DNA from: Macrothele yani
Taxonomy: Eukaryota > Arthropoda > Arachnida > Araneae > Macrothelidae
Direction of reading: 5' to 3'
NCBI GenBank assembly: GCA_039090855.1
Contig: CM077034.1
Coordinates: forward strand, 11,424,984 to 11,488,983
DNA: 64,000 nucleotides
Shown here in pieces: positions 21,520 to 32,949 of this stretch. The position numbers and the translations under genes are program-made. The notes below the pieces were generated by a model, which saw nothing but the letters and a program-made list of their open reading frames with translations, was not told the DNA's origin and searched no databases. Each line of letters opens with the position of its first letter. Position 1 is the first letter of the stretch.

Positions 21520-22137
21520 ACAAAAAATTAAAAAAATTAATGCTTGTGCCGGTGGTAGCAGAGAAACACTCAAGGTCATGTACGCGTTCTTAAGTGTCTC
21601 ATTGTGACCCCTACAAATATGAGAATAAATATTTTTTCTTCTGATACACTGCCTTTGAAACTTCGACTTGATACCGATCACTGCAACTTGGACAGCGATG
21701 AAAAACATTTTGTGGAATTTCGAAGGGTCTGCCAGAATTTCGCGATGAGTTGTTATTGCGATACTCACACACCGGCATACTCTTTAATAAAAACGGATTG
21801 CAAACATATTCAGTCCAGTTTTAATTCTGAAGCCATCATGATAACAATTTAGTGCAGAAAAATTTGTTTTCCAAAATTTACCAGCTTCGTAAATTTTCTA
21901 AACAATGATATGTGATTAAACGTTCTTTTCAAAGTAATAAAGTACACTACCTCAATTGAAATGCGCAGCTGATTTTTGGGAGGGAGGAGGGACGCAGCAG
22001 AAAAATAAAATGTATCCAGTGGAGTGACTTCAATGATTTTTGGTGAATAAAAATTTACGTAAGTTTAAAAGCAAAAATTTCGCTGTGCTTGGTAAGTGAA
22101 GAAATCAATTTTGTGCAAGTATTTCGCTGCAGAAATT

Positions 22138-22174
<37 letters not shown>

Positions 22175-22567
22175 CCAATTTATCCAATACTGAACTCATT
22201 CTTAATCGCAATTTGTTCACATGCCCATTTTGACCAGAAGAGAAAATATAAGGAAAACTTTTTTGCAAAAGTCCCGGCAACTGAGTATTTGTTATTAGCA
22301 AACACAAATATTCTACATTTCGATGGTACTGGCAGTAACATTGTTATTAGAATTATTACGTTGAATAAAAGCAGGAGCAAACCAAAAATTGGAAGGAAAA
22401 GAAACAGGTTGAGTAATACATTCAAACATACTTTATTTAATACTTTATTTCAACATTCCTCATTATTTTTAATTCATTCCCCTATTTTATTTCTTGTTCG
22501 GAAGCACAAGAACCGTATTAATCAACAAAGCACACAGGCCCTGCGATGCATTCCCACCGAACGAGAG
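21518..22567. other. AT-rich stretch with a (CT)n tract
   Basis: No gene is recognised. A (CT)n microsatellite lies at 22139-22171. Short ORFs at 21604-21852 and 22289-22500 show no motif. Confidence 0.5.
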
Positions 22568-22579
22568 ACTACATTCGCG

Positions 22580-22799
22580 GCCGCCCCGGTGGCGCAGTGG
22601 TCTAAGCGATGGCCTCTGATCATTCGTCCGAACGGGGTCCGGGTTCGAATCCCGGTGAGGCATGGATGTTGCGTTTGTCTTACGGCGCTGGCTCTCTCCC
22701 TTCCCTGGAACCAGTGACCCTAAATTAGGGACGGGCGACTGCTTATAGCCCATTGAGTTGCTGACGGTGGTCGTTAAACCTCCAATCAAAAAAAAAAAA
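22580..22799 (+). mobile_element. SINE-A copy, complete, plus strand
   Basis: Clearest plus-strand copy. GCCCCGGTGGCGCAGTGGTC carries the A box and GGGTTCGAATCCCGG the B box, followed by the body and CCTCCAATC plus poly-A. The head resembles a class II tRNA (Leu/Ser type). TSD ACTACATTCGCG at 22568-22579 and 22800-22811. Internal Pol III boxes imply it could be transcribed. Confidence 0.93.
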
Positions 22800-23109
22800 A
22801 CTACATTCGCGAGCAACCCCGCTAGCGAGGCTGCCGTCCATACAGTCCCCAGGGAAGTTTTATTCAAAGGAAACGAAGTGATGTGGGAATAGGCCGAGTT
22901 TCCCACATGAGTTGGTTTCAATACCCGTCAGGGCTGCAAGAGGCGCAGTCCGCCAACATTCCTTTCGCTCCCAGTGGTGTTATGCAGGGAAAACTTCCAG
23001 TTGAGTTCAGAAAACTTCTCTCTCTTGATACGGCATGAAAAAAAACTGCTTTGGGTAGGGCGGGGGTGGTGTGTGTGTGGGGAGGGGAGGGGAGGGGTGT
23101 TGAAGCCCC

Positions 23110-23690
23110 ACAACCCCATAGCAGGAGCCGCCCCTGATGGGAGCTAATGTCTGCCGCTTCATCAATCTGCCAAGAAAAAAACTGGGCGTTTTCAATATCT
23201 GCATTGATTTCATTCCTAATTATATGAGCAACTGATTCGATTTAATCATTCTGTATTGTGTTTGAAGTTCCTGAAAATGTAATATTCTCCATAAACACTC
23301 TCAATGTTTCGTCACTCTTGGAGAGTAAATCAATCATCTCGAGGTAATTTCCCTTATTTTCAGAGACTTCGCTCTCATCGTATCCACGAAATGGGAGCTC
23401 TTGCCCCGCCAGTAGTGTTGTAATATCAATCAACTTGTTCATTACATCACGATCTTTTTTACTTTTTCATTATGACGTAAGTCACTTGTTCTCTTCGCTT
23501 CGTTGAGAGAGTAGTCTATTCTTGTTTTGCCTAGCCACTCTAATTTAACAACTGCCAGAATGTGATCTTTACACTTTTTGTGCCTGTCCAAAGCACGTGG
23601 TAAATTTTTCAAATCATTGAAGCCTTTCTCTTGCCAGACTTCATTGTCACGCACAGGAAACAGCAAACATGGCCAACAATATAGTTTGTT
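23110..23690 (-). pseudogene. hAT transposase N-terminal fragment, ZMYM1-like (TTF-type zinc finger)
   Basis: On the minus strand: LLFPVRDNEVWQEKGFNDLK then RALDRHKKCKDH (23666-23442) is the TTF-type zinc-finger region. After a frame change, LLAGQELPFRGYDESEVSEN then GNYLEMIDLLSKSD (23442-23242) is the conserved FRGHDE/GNF block of ZMYM1-like hAT proteins. A stop (QND then TAA) precedes EINADIENAQFFSWQIDEAA (about 23220-23150). The alignment ends abruptly near 23110. It covers the part missing from the pseudogene at 10170-11870, but is a separate fragment. Confidence 0.8.
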
Positions 23691-23870
23691 CGTTGATTCA
23701 CTACTAGTTAACCATTGTTCTTTTCTGTACCAGCAGGGCCGTAGCTAGCAGGGGCAGGAGGGGGCTCAGCTCACCCTGAGAGGCAAGCAAGTCCCCCCCC
23801 TGGAAGACAGACGTTGTCGTAAATTATTTGAATTTTTATTTTTGGTGGTTTATAAAAATTACTCTTGTGT

Positions 23871-26258
23871 GTAACGTACCAGGAGATGTGATGTACCTGC
23901 CAGAAGGACGCACACGACATAAAGGCAGATAGGAATCAGAACAAATGTCCGCGTAGCTTAATTGGTAGAGCAACTTATTCCGGAATGAGGGGACCCGGGT
24001 TCGAATCCTGGCGCGGATAAAAATGACGGAGAAATTCACTTCGTTATAACGGCGCCCGAACTATCCGGATTACCCGACCGTTCACAATCTCGCAATGGTG
24101 TGATGTTATTTCCACACCGCGAGATAGGAAAAATAAGAGCAGCACTTCGAAAAAAAAAATAAATAAGGGGGAGATGATGTAACGTACCAGGAGATGTGAC
24201 GTACCTGCCAGAAGGACGCACACGACATAAAGGCAGATAGGAATCAGAATAAAATGTCCGCGTAGCTCAACAGGTAGAGCAACTTATTCCGGAATGAGTG
24301 GACCCGGGTTCGAATCCTGGCGCGGATAAAAATGACGGAGAAATTTACTTCGTTATAATGGCGCCCGAACTATCCGGATGACCCGACCGTTCACAATCTC
24401 GCAATGGTGTGATGTTATTTCCACACCGCGAGATAGGAAAAATAAGAGCAGCACTTCGAAAAAAAAATAAATAAGGGGGAGATGATGTAACGTACCAGGA
24501 GATGGGACGTACCTGACAGAAGGACGCACACGACATAAAGGCATATAGGAATCAGAATAAAACGTCCGCGTAGCTCAATTGGTAGAGTGACTTATTCCGT
24601 ATTCCGGAATGAGGGGATCCGGGTTCGAATCCTTGCGTGGACAGAAATGACGGAGAAATTTACTTCGTTATAATGGCGCCCGAACTATCCGGATGACCCG
24701 ACCGTTCACAATCTCGCAATGGTGTGATGTTCTTTCCACACCGCGATATAGGAAAAATAAGAGCAGCACTTCGAAAAAAAAATAAATAAGGGGGAGATGA
24801 TGTAACGTACCAGGAGATGTGACGTACCTGCCAGAAGGACGCACACGACATAAAGGCAGATAGGAATAAGAATAAAACGTCCGCGTAGCTCAATTGGTAG
24901 AGTGACTTATTCCGGAATGAGGGGATCCGGGTTCGAATCCTTGCGTGGACAGAAATGACGGAGAAATTTACTTCGTTATAATGGCGCCCGAACTATCCGG
25001 ATGACCCGACCGTTCACAATCTCGCAATGGTGTGATGTTCTTTCCACACCGCGATATAGGAAAAATAAGAGCAGCACTTCGAAAAAAAAAAAATAAGGGG
25101 GAGATGATGTAACGTACCAGGAGATGTGACGTACCTGCCAGAAGGACGCACACGACATAAAGGCAGATAGGAATAAGAATAAAACGTCCGCGTAGCTCAG
25201 TTGGTAGAGTGACTTATTCCGGAATGAGGGGATCTGGGTTCGAATCCTGGCGCGGATGAGAAATGACGGAGAAATTTACTTCGTTATAATGGCGCCCGAA
25301 CTATCCGGATGACCCGACCGTTCACAATCTCGCAATGGTGTGATGTTCTTTCCACACAGCGATATAGGAAAAATAAGAGCAGCACTTCGAAAAAAAAATA
25401 AATAAGGGGGAGATGATGTAACGTACCAGGAGATGGGACGTACCTGACAGAAGGACGCACACGACATAAAGGCAGATAGGAATCAGAATAAAATGTCCGC
25501 GTAGCTCAACTGGTAGAGCAACTTATTCCGGAATGAGTGGACCCGGGTTCGAATCCTGGCGCGGATAAAAATGACGGAGAAATTTACTTCGTTATAATGG
25601 CGCCCGAACTATCCGGATGACCCGACCGTTCAAAATCTCGCATTGGTGTGATGTTATTTCGACACCGCGAGATAGGAAAAATAAGAGAATCCTTTCTCCA
25701 GCACTTCGAAAAAAAAAATAAAAAATAAGGGGGAGATTATGTAACGTACCAGGAGATGTCACGTACCTGCCAGAAGGACGCACACGACATAAAGGCAGAT
25801 AGGAATCAGAATAAAACGTCCGCGTAGCTCAATTGGTAGAGTGACTTATTTCGGAATGAGGGGATCCGGGTTCGAATCCTGGCGCGGATAAGAAATGACG
25901 GAGAAATTTACTTTCGTTATAATGGCGCCCGAACTATCCGGATGACCCGACCGTTCAAAATCTCGCATTGGTGTGATGTTATTTCGACACCGCGAGATAG
26001 GAAAAATAAGAGAATCCTTTCTCCAGCACTTCGAAAAAAAAAAAAAAAAAAAAAAATAAGGGGGAGTTGATGTAACGTACCAGGAGATGTGTCGTACCTG
26101 CCAGAAGGACGCACACGACATAAAGGCAGATACGAATCAGAATAAAATGTCCGCGTAGCTCAACTGGTAGAGTGACTTATTCCGGAATGAGGGGATCCGG
26201 GTTCGAATCCTGGCGCGGATAAAAATGACGGAGAAATTCACTTCGTTATATGTGTTCC
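23871..26258 (+). repeat. Tandem array of about 310-bp units, each with a tRNA-like core (8 cores)
   Basis: tRNA-like cores lie at 23947-24018, 24256-24327, 24564-24642, 24879-24950, 25186-25257, 25495-25566, 25818-25889 and 26149-26220, spaced 307-331 bp. Each core pairs GTCCGCG with CGCGGAT as an acceptor-like stem, has a D-arm GCTCAATTGGTAGAGC (A box) and a T-arm CCGGGTTCGAATCCTGG (B box). The anticodon arm is irregular: CTTATTCC/GGAATGAG forms a loopless stem with CCG at the anticodon position, so these are tRNA-derived rather than proven tRNA genes. Between cores: TGACGGAGAAATTTACTTCG, an A-run, and AACGTACCAGGAGATGTGAC. Confidence 0.9.
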
Positions 26259-26269
26259 ATTATAAGCAC

Positions 26270-26857
26270 AAACACCTTATTTATTTAAAGTTCGTGTATT
26301 GAACTTTTAAAAAAAGCGAGAGTGATATGATACAGTACAAACAATAAATGACTCAGAAAAAAAAAAGAAAGAAAGACTTCTCGGGGTGAATCTGTAGAGA
26401 CAGTTGCGCCCAGGGCTTGGTGTTATTAAGGGTCCGGAAGGAGAGAAATGCCGTTAAGTGGGGGAGGGGACATCAGACGCACACTGCAACTTTCAATTGC
26501 CCCCTTTAATGACCGGGGGTGAAAGGGAAGAGCAAGCTGTTTTTTACTTGAAGCAACGATCACGCGATCTATTCCTTCTGGGAGCTGTTTTGTGTTAGTC
26601 AGTTTTGTCAGAGGACTTTAGGAAAATGCGATGCTCATTTACTAACCACTTACCCTTTTTGAAGTCAACGCTTGAATGCGACGAAAAAGGATCTGTGGGA
26701 AGAGGGGTTGTGGTGGGGGTTGGAAAGTCATCAGGTCCTGTTTACAGCGAAGCCAAGCTATTAGAAAAGTTCCCGGGATCATCCATAGAAGACGTCTGCA
26801 CATGATTTCTGACTGCACCAGGAATTTTATGATATGCCAGATTAAAAAATAATACCT
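26270..26857. other. Unassigned spacer
   Basis: No gene is recognised. The 66-codon ORF at 26605-26805 has no motif I know. Confidence 0.4.
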
Positions 26858-26869
26858 TAAATAATTTTT

Positions 26870-27085
26870 TTTTTTTTGATTGGAGGTTTAACGACCACCG
26901 TGAGCAACTCAATGGGCTATAAGCAGTCGCCCGTCCCTAATTTAGGGTCACTGGTTCCAGGGAAGGGAGAGAGCCAGTGCCGTAAGACAAACACAACATC
27001 CATGCCTGAACGGGATTCGAACCCGGACCCCTTCGGACGAATGATCAGAGGCCAACGCCTTAGACCACTGCGCCACCGGGGCGGC
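26870..27085 (-). mobile_element. SINE-A copy with 12-bp TSD
   Basis: Complete minus-strand copy. TSD TAAATAATTTTT at 26858-26869 and 27086-27097. Confidence 0.92.
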
Positions 27086-27223
27086 TAAATAATTTTTAAC
27101 CACATATGCCAAAGTTTATTGAAATCTGATTTGTATCATTTGTTTACCTAGGGCCTAGTTACGAGAATTCACCACAAAGCCAGTATGGATAACAACGTTA
27201 GCATGTCATGGTTTTAGACACCG

Positions 27224-27402
27224 TGGAGCATTCGTCCGAGAAGGGTCCGGGTTCAAATCCCGGTAAAGCATGGATGTTGTGTTTGCCTTATGGCACTTGC
27301 TCTCTCCCTTCCCTGGAACTAGTGGCGCTAAATTAAGGACGGAAGACAGCTTATAGCCCATTGAGTTGCTCATGATGGTCGTTAAACCTTCAATAAAAAA
27401 AA
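27224..27402 (+). mobile_element. SINE-A copy, 5'-truncated, diverged
   Basis: Starts in the head (CATTCGTCCGAGAAGGGTCC) and runs to CGTTAAACCTTCAATAAAAA. Substitutions throughout mark an older copy. Confidence 0.8.
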
Positions 27403-27599
27403 GACTGTCGTGCCCTGTTCTCATAAAAAATCTATTACTACATAATCCGGAAATTTCGAAATAAAAAAAAAACGTGAAAGATGACATTGAATTTTTGGGT
27501 GTATTGAGCACGTCTTTTGAATCCGTTCTGACGCGAATTAATTTATCAAAGCTATTCAAAATCAATGGAAACGGTATGAAAAACAATAGTGCCTGACCG

Positions 27600-28400
27600 A
27601 AGGAAGACGTTTTTCAATCGGGTTTTTAATCCTGCAGATACTGCTGTAAACGGAATCGTGAACTTACGCCCTCCAGCAGCTCACTTGTTCTTTATGAAAA
27701 ATTCGAACTGTATGAGAAACATTTCGCAGCGGAAATGATCTCCAACCAAGAAAGAATTTTTTTAAATCTGACTCTTAGAAGCAGAGATGTCGACAAATAT
27801 AAGATATGCATCTACGCCCCTCGCGGAAAAAACATGCATTATTTTAAGAAGAAAGTATTCTCAAAAGGTTTTTCGATGTCAGCGGTATCGGTCCAGGAAA
27901 TAATTTCTTCAGTCGAGCTCAGATGCTGCTGCAAATACATCAGGAACAGAAATTAACCCTTGTGCCCCTGGTGGCCAAATCATTCTTTACCAAATATTAT
28001 AAATTATATGAAAAAATATTTCCCATGAGGAGCTGTATGCGATGCGGGAAGAATTTTTCAAATCGGAGTTTTAAAAGCAGAAATATCGAGGAGAACGCAA
28101 TTTACCTTAACACCCCTAGCGGAAAGTCTATGGATAACTTAAAAGTGATTATACCTAAAAATCTCGACATAAATGAAATCGAAAGGTTAAAGAATTTTTT
28201 CAATATGACGTTTAGAAGCAAATATATCGAATAAAATGTATTTTGAATTCGATATCATCTGCATTTACGCGCTCTAGCGGCGAAATTGTGCATCGTAAAG
28301 AAAAAATAACGAAATGAAGGGTCATCATTCGTATATTTCAAGTTTCCCAAAGCAAAAAGAATTTTCCAAATCGGACTAATAGTTGCAGAGATATAGTGTC
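27600..28400. repeat. Degenerate repeat, about 4-5 units
   Basis: Recurring blocks AAGAATTTTTCAAATCGGA, AGAAGCAGAGATATCGA-like and ACGCCCCTAGCGG-like appear at roughly 180-270 bp intervals (near 27750, 28045, 28190 and 28355). Apparent ORFs at 27735-27956 and 27923-28234 follow from these repeats and have no known domain. Confidence 0.55.
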
Positions 28401-28930
28401 CGTAGACGGACAAACCGATAACATGAGCAAGAACTTCTTTACAAAAGACGTGCTAAAAATCAGTTTTCTTTCTAGGAAAGTTTATCTAAAAAATAGGAAT
28501 AGATAGTGAATAGTATTTGTACTTTGCAGGGGAATTAAAAATAATACCAATGAGGGCCATGGACAATTCAAACTTCCTGTTGCGACATATTAACTTTCCA
28601 ACTTCTCATGCAAAATATTACCATTTGCGTCATTGTGCCTTGCGCATTTCTATGGTTCTTGACTTCTCAAAGTGTTGTATGGTGGTCCAAATTTGAATTT
28701 AAAGGAATCAGGACTGCATTTCAAATTTCTAAACTAAAATAAGCTAAAATTTCGATTAAATATTCGTTCCCCCTGAAAACCATTATAACAGAGACTTGAG
28801 TCCATATATGATTCATAAACGGAATATCAGCTAATCAGTCCTCATACTCATCGTTGAACATCAGTTAGTCACTAATATCAGTCGTAAGTGAAGTATTAAA
28901 TTAACCAAAAATATTACTCTTTATTTATGC
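28400..28930. other. AT-rich stretch, nothing recognised
   Basis: No ORF with motifs, no tRNA boxes and no obvious repeat. Confidence 0.4.
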
Positions 28931-29326
28931 AGTGTGACGTACCTGCCAGCAGGACGCACACGACATAAAGGCACATAGCAATCAGAACAAATGTCTGCGT
29001 AGCTCAGTTGGTAGAGCGACTTGTTCCGGAATAAGCGGCCTCAGGTTCGAATCCCGGCGTAGACCAAAAATGACGGAGAAATTTACTTCGTTATAATGGA
29101 TCCCATTATAACGAAGTAAATTTCTCCGTCATTTTTTCATGTTCACATAATGGATCCCATTATAACGAAGTAAATTTCTCCGTCATTTTTGGTCTACGTC
29201 GGGATTCGAACCCGAGGCCGCTTATTCCGGAACAAGTCGCTCTACCAACTGAGCTACGCAGACATTTGTTCTAATTGCTATGTGCCTTTATGTCGTGTGC
29301 GTCCTGCTGGCAGGTACGTCACATCA
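28931..29326. repeat. Foldback built from two inverted tRNA-like units
   Basis: Outer arms begin GTGACGTACCTGCCAGCAGG and end with its complement. Each arm carries one tRNA-like core (28993-29064 plus, 29192-29263 minus) of the same family as the 23.9-26.3 kb array. The centre is ATAATGGATCCCATTAT (29093-29110), followed by a partial extra copy of the CATTATAACGAAGTAAATTT segment. Confidence 0.85.
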
Positions 29327-29649
29327 GATCTGTTTTTTTTTCTTTTTTCATGTTCACATGTTTTATTATCTATTGAGTTCTGCCGGATTATTTTAAGTTA
29401 TTCAAGAAAAATACGCAGGCCTACTTATAAAGGCGGATCAATCAGTAAATTATATTGAGCTCGCCAAACTTGAAATCTACTGCAACATTTTAAACGCGGA
29501 AGGAACTCTGAGGAAATTATACAGAATTGATTCCTGTAACATACCTAACTTGGATTCATTTTGATTGGCACCAGGGAGATGAAACTGGTACTCGGCAGAC
29601 TCGTACAGGGAAGACTGGTACGCACGCAGTTTGCACAAATTGCTTTTTA

Positions 29650-30290
29650 TCAGTGTTTTCCATTGTGGAAACTTTTCTGCAATCTCCATTTCTGAGTCTG
29701 CTTGTAACCTGTAGTTTCTAACGTGGAGGAATTTCCCAGGATGCATTTCTGATTTTATCCTACTTTTCTATTGGTTTTATATAAGAAGCAAAAGGATGGA
29801 TGTGTGTGTGTGTGTGTGTGTGTGTGGCCAGTTTTATATCGAATGTGGAGGACTTTTTTTTTTTTTTTTTGGAGGTTTAACGACCACCGTGAGCAACTCA
29901 ATGGGCTATAAGCAGTCGCCCGTCCCTAATTTAGGGTCACTGGTTCCAGGGAAAGGAGAGAGCCAGTGCCGTAAGACAAACACAACATCCATGCCTCACC
30001 GGGATTCGAACCCGGACCTCTTACGGACGAATGATCAGAGGCCAGCGCCTTAGACCACTGCGCCACCGGAGCGGCGTGGAGGACTTTTCCGGGATACTCA
30101 TTTCTAATTTTATCCAAAATTCCTGATGTTCAGAAGATTTACAAGTAACAGAAGGATGGGTGTATATGGAGGAAGGGGGGAGGGAGGGGTTACATATTCC
30201 TAATGTGTGGAACTTTTCTAGGGTACCCATTTCTGATGTCATCGACTTTTCTGTTCTAGATGAGTTTTTCCAGTAACAGAAAGAAATCAG
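29650..30290. repeat. Degenerate tandem repeat with a (TG)n tract and an inserted SINE
   Basis: Three diverged units share CATTTCTGATTTTATC- and AAGGATGGATGTG-like blocks (29690-29815, 30080-30165, 30200-30285). (TG)n is at 29799-29826. The SINE-A at 29858-30075 sits inside the second unit. Confidence 0.6.
29858..30075 (-). mobile_element. SINE-A copy with 13-bp TSD
   Basis: Complete copy. TSD GTGGAGGACTTTT at 29845-29857 and 30076-30088. Confidence 0.93.
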
Positions 30291-30539
30291 ATAGAAATAT
30301 TTTTATTAGTAATAACAATGTGCATACATATACTCAGTACCTCTTATTTCCTGAAATAAACGTAATATCATAATCTAAGTAAGCAATGCTTTTAATTTTG
30401 CTTGGCAAAGAACTAAAATTTTTGCTTTGTTTTCATAGAATATTTGAAAATGATATTCCAGTATTGTTTTTATAGACACATTTCACATCTACTTCAAATT
30501 ATACTTTCTTTCGCTGTTGTTTAATTTTTATTTTTAAAA

Positions 30540-31364
30540 GGTTATAACGAAGTGAATTTTTCCGTCATTTTTATCCGCGCCAGGATTCGAACCCGGGTCC
30601 ACTCATTCCGGAATAAGTTGCTCTACCAATTAAGCTACGCGGACATTTTATTCTGATTCCTATGTGCCTTTATGTCGTGTGCATCCTTCTGGCAGGTACG
30701 TCACATCTCCTGGTACGTTACATCATCTCCCCCTTATTTTTTTTTATTTTTTTCGAAGTGCTGGAGAAAGGATTCTCTTATTTTTCCTATCTCGCGGTGT
30801 GGAAACAACATCACACCAATGCGAGATTTTGAACGGTCGGGTCATCCGGATAGTTCGGGCGCCATTATAACGAAGTTAATTTCTCCGTCATTTCTGTCCA
30901 CGCCAGGATTCGAACCCGGATCCCCTCATTCCGGAATAAGTCACTCTACCAATTGAGTTACGCGGACGTTTTATTCTGATTCTTATCTGCCTTTATGTCG
31001 TGTGCGTCCTTCTGGCAGGTACGTCACATCTCCTGGTACGTTACATCATCTCCCCCTTATTATTTTTTTTTTCGAAGTGCTGGAGAAAGGATTCTCTTAA
31101 TTTTCCTATCTCGCGGTGTGGAAACAACATCACACCAATGTGAGATTTTGAACGGTCGGGTCATCCGGATAGTTCGGGCGCCATTATAACGAAGTGAATT
31201 TCTCCGTCATTTTTGGTCTACGCCGGGATTCGAACCCTGGTCCCCTCATTCCGGAATAAGTTGCTCTACCAATTAAGCTACGCGGACATTTTATTCTGAT
31301 TCCTATCTGCCTTTATGTCGTGTGCGTCCTTCTGGCAGGTACGTCACATCTCCTGGTACGTTAC
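30540..31364 (-). repeat. Inverted array of the tRNA-like 310-bp unit (3 cores)
   Basis: Same unit as 23871-26258 but on the opposite strand. Cores at 30573-30644, 30896-30967 and 31216-31287. It ends with TCTCCTGGTACGTTACA at about 31364, the complement of the left boundary of the direct array. Confidence 0.9.
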
Positions 31365-31433
31365 AAGGCAAGTATCCGTTAACACTCTAAAAATTTGTAC
31401 ATAATATACTTTGTGAAAATTTGATGGGGAAAG

Positions 31434-31580
31434 CTAAATTTGAATGACACGGTCACGTGGATGCAAATGAACGAAACCATAGGAGGCGCATGCTTCATCC
31501 CCCAATATCTTCGGAGGTAGGAGAATATACTGTCGCCAATAGCCATAGCAGTTTTCGATACCTTCCGCCGCTATTCCCTG
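31434..31580 (-). CDS. Candidate terminal coding exon, unknown gene
   Basis: On the minus strand a pyrimidine-rich acceptor (TTACTTTTTTTGCAG, about 31581-31595) is followed in phase 0 by about 48 codons beginning GIAAEGIENCYGYWRQYILL, ending at a TAG codon near 31434. The segment is richer in G+C than its surroundings and contains no repeat seen elsewhere in the window. I do not recognise the protein. It may be a real last exon or chance, since no upstream exon was found. Confidence 0.3.
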   Translation of the reverse strand, partial: QGIAAEGIENCYGYWRQYILLPPKILGDEACASYGFVHLHPRDRVIQI

Positions 31581-31699
31581 CAAAAAAAGTAATGTGGAGG
31601 GAAGGGGATGTGCGTGGAAGCTAAACATACTGTTACATTGTTGATTCCACTTAACGTCGTAAGTAGTGATTATTACTAATGAACAGACCAACACCATAA

Positions 31700-32415
31700 A
31701 TGTTATCGCAATCTTTCGTGTTTACTGGATAAGTAATCCCGAATTATGTGGTGGTATTATGCGGGATCAATTTCACTGTAAAATGTAACTCTTTGTAATA
31801 ATAATAATAATAGACTCCTTCGTCTCGGGGTCAGTAGTTTAAGTTCGGAACACAGCCACCAACGTGAAAAAACAATGGAAGAACTGATGATAATAAACAG
31901 CACGCTAAATATTTCAGAAGATGGCTTTATCACTTAAAACCAATCTTTTTATCTGCTGAAGTGTGATTGTCCAGAGGCTAAACGCTAAAACTTCTCCTTA
32001 TTTTAGTTTGCAAAGCATTTATCTCCTTTCCCTACGGTACCTACTTCCAGTCACTCTCTGCTCGTTTCTCTCCCGCGCTCGGGAAAAAAACTTATTACTC
32101 AGCCAGCCTAAAACATCGTGCCCAAAAAACCCTACCCGTGGTCCTTTCATGCGACCACCCTTTCCTCTTCCTCACCGCTGACTGTCCTCCGGGTTCCCCC
32201 CTCAGGAAATAACCCCATTTGCCCCAACCTAAACCATAGTATCGCCGATGGATTAAAGGCGACATAATATTAAGAAACTCAAAGCTGACTTTATACGCTT
32301 CACGCGTCCCTTTCAGAGTTGGATACAGGTCAAAAATTTTGTACCCGGACCCGGCCGTCACATAACTGGACTCGACCTGAACAAATCTGCTTTGAACTAT
32401 AAATTTGAATATATC
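31700..32415. other. Unassigned spacer
   Basis: Contains an (AAT)n tract near 31795-31812 and GC-richer DNA at 32090-32230. No motif was recognised in any frame. Confidence 0.4.
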
Positions 32416-32418
32416 GTA

Positions 32419-32850
32419 ATCATCATCAATCCACTGCTGGATGAAGGTCTCCCCAAGTTTCTTTCACAAAGGTCTGTCTTAAGCCAGTCTCCTTCATGTA
32501 ACCCCCCCCCTGCTTTTAAATTTCATCCATACATCTCCCATGTGGCCTTCTTCTGGGTCTTTTCCGGTCCCTTGGAATCCAGTCTAAAATATCAGTTGTC
32601 CATCGGTGGTCCGTCCTTCTGGCAACATATCCAGCCCTTTGCGATTTCAGATATTTTGTTCTGATCACAATGTGTTCCACTTTTGTCATTTTCTTTATCC
32701 ACGAGTTCCTCTTCTTATCTTTCCTAGTTACACCAAGCATGCATCTCTCCATGCCTCTTTCAGTTGTCTGTAGTCTTTGTATGGCTTTTTTAATTAAGGT
32801 CTACGTCTCTGCACCAAACGTAGGCACTGGAAGGATGCATTTATCAAACG
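32419..32850 (-). mobile_element. RTE fragment F, 3' end, diverged
   Basis: Minus-strand match to the RTE C-terminal region (RTDHRWTTDILDWIPRDRKR) and 3' end (complement of ATCAATCCACTGCTGGATGA). It is truncated at 32850, where a SINE-A tail begins. Confidence 0.8.
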
Positions 32851-32945
32851 GTCCCTGGAACCAGTGACCCTAAATTAGTGACGGGTCAAGTACGTGATTG
32901 TGCATAACGCACACTAACCCGGTGGTCGTTAAACTACCAATCAAA
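32851..32945 (+). mobile_element. SINE-A tail with a replaced middle segment
   Basis: CCCTGGAACCAGTGACCCTA and CGGTGGTCGTTAAAC flank CAAGTACGTGATTGTGCATA instead of the usual GCGACTGCTTATAGCCC. A close match to the inserted segment lies at 33130-33165. Confidence 0.65.
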
Positions 32946-32949
32946 GAAA

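Noticed and set aside
23871..26258. Cluster of functional tRNA genes
   Set aside because: Acceptor, D and T arms look good, but the anticodon arm has no normal 7-nt loop. The cores sit in a uniform 310-bp tandem unit with no T-run terminator directly after them.
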